Shown one piece after another: positions 61,801-64,000 of a DNA stretch of 64,000 nt. Each line of letters begins with the position of its first letter. Within the stretch, counting starts at the first letter, position 1. The translations under genes were made by a program, and so were the position numbers. This DNA is from Cyclina sinensis (lineage: Eukaryota > Mollusca > Bivalvia > Venerida > Veneridae): assembly GCA_012932295.1 (NCBI GenBank), contig JAAONU010000011.1:47184352-47248351 (forward strand). Reading direction: 5' to 3'. The notes below the pieces were generated by a model that saw only the letters and a program-made list of their open reading frames with translations, did no database searches and was not told the DNA's origin.

Positions 61801-63596
61801 ACAGGTCACCTTTATAATTTTTACTGAAGTCTTATTAATTAGTTTGTTGGGTTTCAGTCGTCATGATTTCCGGTTGTATTCTTGGAATTCTGACCTTATA
61901 AAAGTATGTTTACGTGAATATCGTTATACACGTGCATAGGAAAGAAATAACTTTGCAATGTTGGTAACTCGATCATCGAGCTTACACGTCTGCCACTTAT
62001 TATACATCTGCTACTTTTTAAAGAAAAACTGTCATTAGCAAACGGAAGATGTTACGCGTATGCTTATTTTTTGATAGTCACAATCAAAGAGCACATTTTC
62101 TTTTAGACAAGTGTTTAGGTGTTTGAGGAGGCACCGTGGTCCAGGGGTAAAGCTCAGGGCTCCGAATCCGGAGGGCGCGGGTTCGAATCCTGTCATAGGC
62201 GGGATTCTTTGATGTTCTTCTTCCTCCACGCTGCGCGAATACTGGTATGGAGCCCAGGAAGCAGTCATCGAGCATGATAAATCTAAGTTGTGAGAACTTG
62301 TATCGCAATCGATGTAAAATAAATGAGTCTAAACTAAGACAAGTTCTACCCTTCCTTCAAAAATGAAATTTATTTTATCAATTTAGTTTCAATTTTGGAT
62401 CATCTTTTATTCCAGAACATCTGAAACAAGCAGTACAAAACTTTACGGAAGCAGTTCACGAATTCGAGAAGAATATTCAAAATTCAAACCAAAAAAAGTA
62501 CGTATATAAACACTGTATCTGCTGTGTCGTCTGCACGTTTGTGTCTAACAAATGTATGCATCTTAATGATGTGATATATACAAAAATATTTTTCAGCTTT
62601 GTCGAATATATCATCCATTTTCTTCAAATCTTTTATGTCCAAAGACTGTTTCGAACCAATGTTCACTAAGGAAAGACAAATTGCTCCCTACCAAATGTCA
62701 AACTGGTTATGTTACACGGCCGGAAAAATAAATTTTACAATGGACAAACAAAATAAAATTATGTCCCTTACCCAGTGGAGAAATTTGCTTTGATACAGCG
62801 TCTTCTTATACAATAAAATTAGACATTAAATTATATTTCCAGTCCGTTTGTTGTGCGGCGTATCAACGATCAGCTGATGGAGCTTGATAGAGCTTTTCTA
62901 GACCCTGCTGGCCTGCCTGGTCGGAAATATAAGAGGTCAGTTTTATTTTCATTATAATAATGTTAATCAGTTTTTTCAAAGTTGAAATCAGCGCTTCTTT
63001 ACCTTAATTTGTACCAAGCAATTAATTTTGTTCAGCTCAAAGTTTCTTGAATTACAAGTAAAGACCTTATCAAAAAAAATGGTATATTGTTTCAGTAATT
63101 TCTCTTTAACGGACAAGTTGTTTGAGTAGCTGAGTAGTGAATAATTGTGATTTGTTACTGATTATATGTCAGAGAAAGAGATTAGGTAGGAGTTCTTCTA
63201 CAAAACACACACAACTACCTTAAACATGTTTAAGTGACAGCTTTTCTCGAGGCTAAGGGTATAGAGAATACTCTTCTGTGACAAATAATCAGTTACTATT
63301 CATGCCTGTATAACTAAAATATGGCAGGAAGGCACTTACATGAATTACATTAATTACAACTTTCTAACAAGTTTGCCTTCATTTTCAGACACATGATTTT
63401 CACAGAAAGTAAATTAAACACCTACGCCGGAAGCAGTTTCCCTGGTTTAGCCGACGCCCTAACACTAATCGCACAGAACAAAGATGTGAAGGCACAGTGG
63501 GAGGTTGTGAGGAAACATTACTCCGTGATATTGTTCGCCATACAAAGTGCAGCATCCACTTTGAAAGATGTTTCAAATTTCATGTATGATTACTGA
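49603..63596 (+). CDS. Glutamate carboxypeptidase II / NAALADase-like M28B metallopeptidase (17 exons, 771 aa)
   Basis: Exons: 49603-49886, 50670-50958, 51288-51413, 52022-52205, 52778-52868, 53042-53131, 53386-53471, 53771-53890, 54633-54718, 55159-55222, 56526-56691, 56942-57032, 61231-61320, 61598-61763, 62416-62497, 62843-62935, 63389-63596. All junctions are GT..AG and in phase. The protein is type II: a short basic cytoplasmic tail, a membrane helix at 23-45, a protease-associated region (~115-330), the M28 peptidase domain (~355-600) and a helical dimerisation domain. Zinc and catalytic residues in family order are H392, D402, E440 (catalytic), E441, D469 and H571, all present. Human GCPII has 750 residues. 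The family removes C-terminal glutamate from N-acetyl-aspartyl-glutamate or folyl-polyglutamate at the outer cell surface. Exact substrate here is uncertain because some pocket residues differ. ATTAAA signals lie at 63868 and 63891. Confidence 0.93.
50670..50958 (+). CDS. Peptidase exon 2: start of the ectodomain
   Basis: It encodes [37 protein letters not shown] and YSPPGDIK. The PHLGGT-EN motif and the L.YP segment are hallmarks of the GCPII/transferrin-receptor family. Intron 2 retained would add an early stop (the ORF ends at 51006). Confidence 0.9.
51288..51413 (+). CDS. Peptidase exon 3: protease-associated region
   Basis: [14 protein letters not shown] and [17 protein letters not shown]230 in IFRGSK matches human Arg210, which contacts the substrate glutamate side of the pocket. 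The exon is 42 codons, phase 0 at both ends. Confidence 0.9.
52470..52725. repeat. 21-bp degenerate tandem repeat in intron 4 of the peptidase gene
   Basis: About a dozen units based on CTTTTCAAGTGGCCATGTCGA. Because the period is seven codons, it leaves a 105-residue ORF (52431-52748) with SSGHVDF repeats. It is intronic, flanked by real exons in another frame, and not a gene. Confidence 0.8.
53386..53471 (+). CDS. Peptidase exon 7
   Basis: Encodes [20 protein letters not shown] and IIRGNIEPD, the entry into the peptidase domain, ending in donor GTAAGATA. The last 18 bases and the following 40 bases of intron are duplicated at 53518-53577. Confidence 0.9.
53454..53577. repeat. Two-copy duplication of the exon 7 donor region
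   Basis: The segment starting GGGGAAACATTGAACCAG with donor GTAAG (53472) recurs as GAGGAGACGTTGAATCAG with GTAAC (53536), followed by matching intron sequence (AAACATTGCGATG versus AAGCATTACTATG). The spacing is 64 bp. Confidence 0.75.
53771..53890 (+). CDS. Peptidase exon 8: first zinc ligands
   Basis: Encodes [41 protein letters not shown]392 and D402 are the zinc ligands corresponding to human His377 and Asp387 (constant offset of 15). The exon ends CAGCTTGTTAAATCAG with donor GTGAAAAAT, and this junction seeds the 38-bp array that follows. Confidence 0.93.
53891..54156. repeat. 38-bp tandem array made of the exon 8 end and its donor
   Basis: Seven copies of GTGAAAAATAAGGTTTAAAT plus GTCAGATTGTTAAAACAT, starting exactly at the real donor. 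Copy 4 (its tail 54025-54042) reads GTCAGCTTGTTAAATCAG and is followed by GTGAAAAATAAGG, identical to the genuine junction at 53873-53903. The other copies have an ACAT/ACGT-GTGAAA junction that is a weaker donor. Using any decoy would bring in a TAA stop. Confidence 0.95.
54633..54718 (+). CDS. Peptidase exon 9: catalytic glutamate
   Basis: Encodes [20 protein letters not shown] and VGSIEWVE. E440 is the general base (human Glu424) and E441 is a zinc ligand (human Glu425). The human W-D-A-E-E stretch is W-G-A-E-E here, a change next to but not within the catalytic residues. Confidence 0.93.
55159..55222 (+). CDS. Peptidase exon 10: third zinc ligand
   Basis: Encodes [20 protein letters not shown] plus E. 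D469 in LNVD corresponds to human Asp453. The donor is GTATGATC. The 21-codon exon is flanked by a long repeat-filled intron. Confidence 0.92.
55565..55597. repeat. Perfect 13-bp hairpin
   Basis: TTAACCCTGGGTT, a 7-base loop, AACCCAGGGTTAA. All 13 pairs match. It lies in intron 10. Confidence 0.9.
55660..56130. repeat. Dispersed-repeat-like insert in intron 10
   Basis: Begins near GCTCCTACCACTTTGTGGGG and ends near CATCCGTGTCCTATGGACAT. It is GC-richer than its surroundings and interrupts the degenerate tandem repeat. The internal pair GCAAATTTATTGGAGATCGG and TAATTTGAAGATCGACAG suggests an ancient internal duplication. Its style resembles bivalve interspersed repeats; no second copy is in this window. 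Confidence 0.4.
56526..56691 (+). CDS. Peptidase exon 11
   Basis: Encodes [55 protein letters not shown]479 in SLRAL corresponds to human Arg463 of the S1 arginine patch. N-glycosylation sequons are N475 (NFS) and NAT. Confidence 0.9.
56942..57032 (+). CDS. Peptidase exon 12
   Basis: Encodes [30 protein letters not shown] with donor GTAGGCAC. At the position of human Arg534 there is Asp (VDIRF), while Arg536 is kept. The exon end and donor have been copied in the following intron. Confidence 0.9.
57006..57098. repeat. Exon 12-derived tandem repeat, left part
   Basis: The source unit is 57006-57053 (GTTGATATACGCTTCACATG, GGATAAGGTAGGCACATGTT, ACACATTT). One further partial copy begins at 57054 (GTTGATATTTTCCTCACATG, GGATACAGTGGGTACAT). 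More copies lie beyond the inserted transposons at 60668-60900. Confidence 0.85.
57198..57283. repeat. Foldback with about 40-bp arms centred on GATCGATC
   Basis: TGTGCACGTGGCCAGGTCTT and onward to the central GATCGATC pairs with the right arm that ends GACCTGGTCACGTGCACAGG, with a few mismatches. It could be a short MITE or a solitary palindrome. It lies in intron 12. Confidence 0.75.
57557..58491. mobile_element. Pogo/Tigger-like non-autonomous element (935 bp)
   Basis: TA target duplications at 57555-57556 and 58492-58493 flank CAGTAGATTACCATCTTACG at the left and the reverse complement of CAGTAAAATTCCTCTATTAA at the right. TTAAGACCAC / GACCAC motifs recur near both ends. CAGT ends with a TA duplication fit the pogo/Tigger group of the mariner superfamily. 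No transposase ORF is present. Confidence 0.6.
58948..59075. mobile_element. 128-bp MITE with 30-bp inverted repeats
   Basis: GATATTGACCTCGAGTTAGG then TCTAGTCGCT at the left matches the reverse complement of the right end (AGCGACTAGACCTAAC...GGTCAATATC) with a few differences. The centre has a GC-rich palindromic stretch with GAGCGCTCCGCGCTCTCGG. It sits 11 bp from the Tc1-like element. Confidence 0.75.
59087..60665 (+). mobile_element. Tc1-like DNA transposon, near-complete (1,579 bp)
   Basis: TA duplications at 59085-59086 and 60666-60667. The left end CTACTCAAAATCTGATAGGG and following ATCACTT matches the reverse complement of the right end with a single difference (C/T). It carries one uninterrupted transposase ORF on the plus strand. 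It is inserted in intron 12 of the peptidase gene in the same orientation as the gene. Confidence 0.92.
59370..60410 (+). CDS. Tc1-like transposase with a substituted third catalytic residue
   Basis: The 346-residue ORF starts at MANLRQRRR; a longer upstream ATG (59301) gives a non-conserved extension. Order: a helix-turn-helix ([20 protein letters not shown]), a second helix-turn-helix ([20 protein letters not shown]), then the DDE domain. D157 in LFTDESRF and D248 in MDDNARPY are the first two acidic residues. Thirty-four residues later, where Tc1 elements have the Glu of SPDLNPIEHxWD, this copy has [12 protein letters not shown] (M283, codon at 60216-60218). No stops or frameshifts are present, so it is a recent copy that should not catalyse transposition. 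Confidence 0.9.
   Translation: MANLRQRRRIDDEEMNRVVGMLEAGRSQQHVADVLGVSQSTVARMWQRFQTNGHVTHRHGGGRKGSTTQREDWLIVVQARRQRFITATTLQNDFQNATGVRLSSRTIRNRLHTAGMRARRPAIRIPLTRNHIQARFQWARDHARWTLHDWTPVLFTDESRFCVDFTDRRVRIWRSANERLAPVCFATHDRHGGGSVMVWAGISMQGRTDLHIVQNGTLTAVRYVNEILDVYVRPYAGAIGPEFILMDDNARPYRARVTDEYLEAAAIERMDRPARSPDLNPIMHAWDMLQTAISARLVQPTTVPGLQQALLDEWARLPQQSIRRLISSMRRRCRAVIQANGHHTRY
60668..60900. repeat. Exon 12-derived tandem repeat, right part
   Basis: About five copies of the 48-bp unit, with GTTAATATGCGCTTAACATG at 60707, GTTGATATGCGCTTAATTTG at 60755, GTTGATATGCGCTTAACATG at 60807 and a degenerate copy at 60864. The Tc1-like element lies directly to the left of the first copy. The block matches 57006-57053. 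Confidence 0.85.
61231..61320 (+). CDS. Peptidase exon 13: last zinc ligand
   Basis: Encodes [31 protein letters not shown]571 matches human His553 and Y570 matches Tyr552, both in YPxYHSVYET. Thirty codons, phase 0 at both ends. Confidence 0.92.
61598..61763 (+). CDS. Peptidase exon 14: dimerisation-domain start
   Basis: Encodes [40 protein letters not shown]. The [11 protein letters not shown] segment corresponds to the conserved beginning of the helical dimerisation domain. Reading through the donor produces the 140-residue ORF at 61517-61939, which is an artefact. Confidence 0.88.
62131..62330 (+). mobile_element. tRNA-derived SINE-like repeat in intron 14
   Basis: The tRNA-like head GGCACCGTGGTCCAGGGGTA, AAGCTCAGGGCTCCGAATCC with a B-box GGTTCGAATCC is followed by a body ending with GTAAAATAAATGAG. 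The anticodon arm does not fold into a clean 5-bp stem with a 7-base loop, so a functional tRNA is unlikely. It is a different family from the two other SINEs in the window. Confidence 0.6.
62416..62935 (+). CDS. Peptidase exons 15 and 16
   Basis: Exon 15 (62416-62497) encodes [26 protein letters not shown]; exon 16 (62843-62935) encodes [47 protein letters not shown] is a family signature of the C-terminal part. The intron between them is ordinary. Confidence 0.9.
63389..63596 (+). CDS. Peptidase exon 17: C-terminus
   Basis: Encodes [40 protein letters not shown] and the final helix ending FMYDY. At the position of human Lys699 (N-K-Y-A-G) there is Thr714 (N-T-Y-A-G), while the neighbouring Tyr is retained. 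Stop TGA 63594-63596. Confidence 0.92.
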
Positions 63597-64000
63597 GACA
63601 GTATTTGGTGTGTTACAAATAATGCCTTAAAGTTTGAAAGAAATACGTTTGTTTTGTTAAATAGAACCTAAAATCTGATATAACAAAAAAAAATCAGAGA
63701 AAAGTATCACTAACGAGGAATCTCTACATACTTCTGGGACAGCCCTCGTAGATTTAAGTGTACTAAATGGTCCTATTAAACAATGGGTGTGTTGCATATG
63801 TACTGTATTCACTTAGCTCTTTGCATTTGTAACAAAGCTTCAAGTCAGAAGAATTTTGTTTTTCAAAATTAAAACTGACAATTTATCTTTATTAAAAAGT
63901 AATCGTTTTATCCTTAGCGAGTGTGGTTATGCATATAGCTCTCACCTTGTGTTATATGTGTCCTGGAATGCACAAATTGGGATAGATGACCAAAATTTTG
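63597..64000 (+). other. 3' UTR and downstream sequence of the peptidase gene
   Basis: AT-rich, with ATTAAA polyadenylation candidates at 63868-63873 and 63891-63896. No further gene begins before the window ends. Confidence 0.5.

Noticed and set aside
61517..61939. 140-residue ORF
   Set aside because: Consists of peptidase exon 14 with read-through of intron sequence on both sides.

Overview
This is a gene-poor, AT-rich stretch of an animal nuclear genome. It has interrupted genes with GT..AG introns, three families of tRNA-derived SINE-like repeats, DNA transposons, and minisatellite arrays covering roughly a fifth of the window. The short introns, the SINE style and the array density suggest a lophotrochozoan, most likely a bivalve mollusc. 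The organism is inferred from sequence style and has not been verified.

Three spliced genes can be reconstructed with consistent exon phases. (1) A plus-strand calmodulin-like gene has coding exons from 17894 to 22008, four EF-hands, and a first exon not securely located. (2) A minus-strand gene (38265 down to 25721, four coding exons, 354 residues) encodes a signal-peptide, Cys-rich, Ser/Thr-rich single-pass membrane protein that I cannot assign to a family. A possible TATA promoter and non-coding first exon lie near 44.6 kb. (3) A plus-strand gene at 49603-63596 (17 exons, 771 residues) encodes a glutamate carboxypeptidase II / NAALADase-like M28B metallopeptidase. All zinc ligands and the catalytic glutamate are present, but parts of the glutamate-binding pocket differ from the human enzyme.

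Layout: 1-1390 has no gene. 1391-4050 is a 43-bp array broken by a 498-bp inverted-repeat element. 4790-8990 is a 44-bp array with diverged subfamilies. 9-17.9 kb is non-coding with one SINE. 17.9-22.0 kb is the calmodulin-like gene. 22-25.7 kb is spacer with a second SINE. 25.7-38.3 kb is the orphan membrane-protein gene, with an 84-bp array in its last intron. 38.7-43.2 kb holds adjacent 56-bp and 28-bp arrays. 44-49.6 kb is spacer with two tRNA-Thr-like SINE copies. 49.6-63.6 kb is the peptidase gene. Its 4.2-kb intron 12 contains a foldback, a pogo/Tigger-like element, a small MITE and a nearly complete Tc1-like transposon whose third catalytic residue is lost.

The most unusual signal is in the peptidase gene. 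At three exons (7, 8 and 12) the exon 3' end together with its splice donor has been copied in tandem into the following intron, as 1, 7 and about 5 extra copies. One copy at exon 8 exactly matches the real exon-intron junction.
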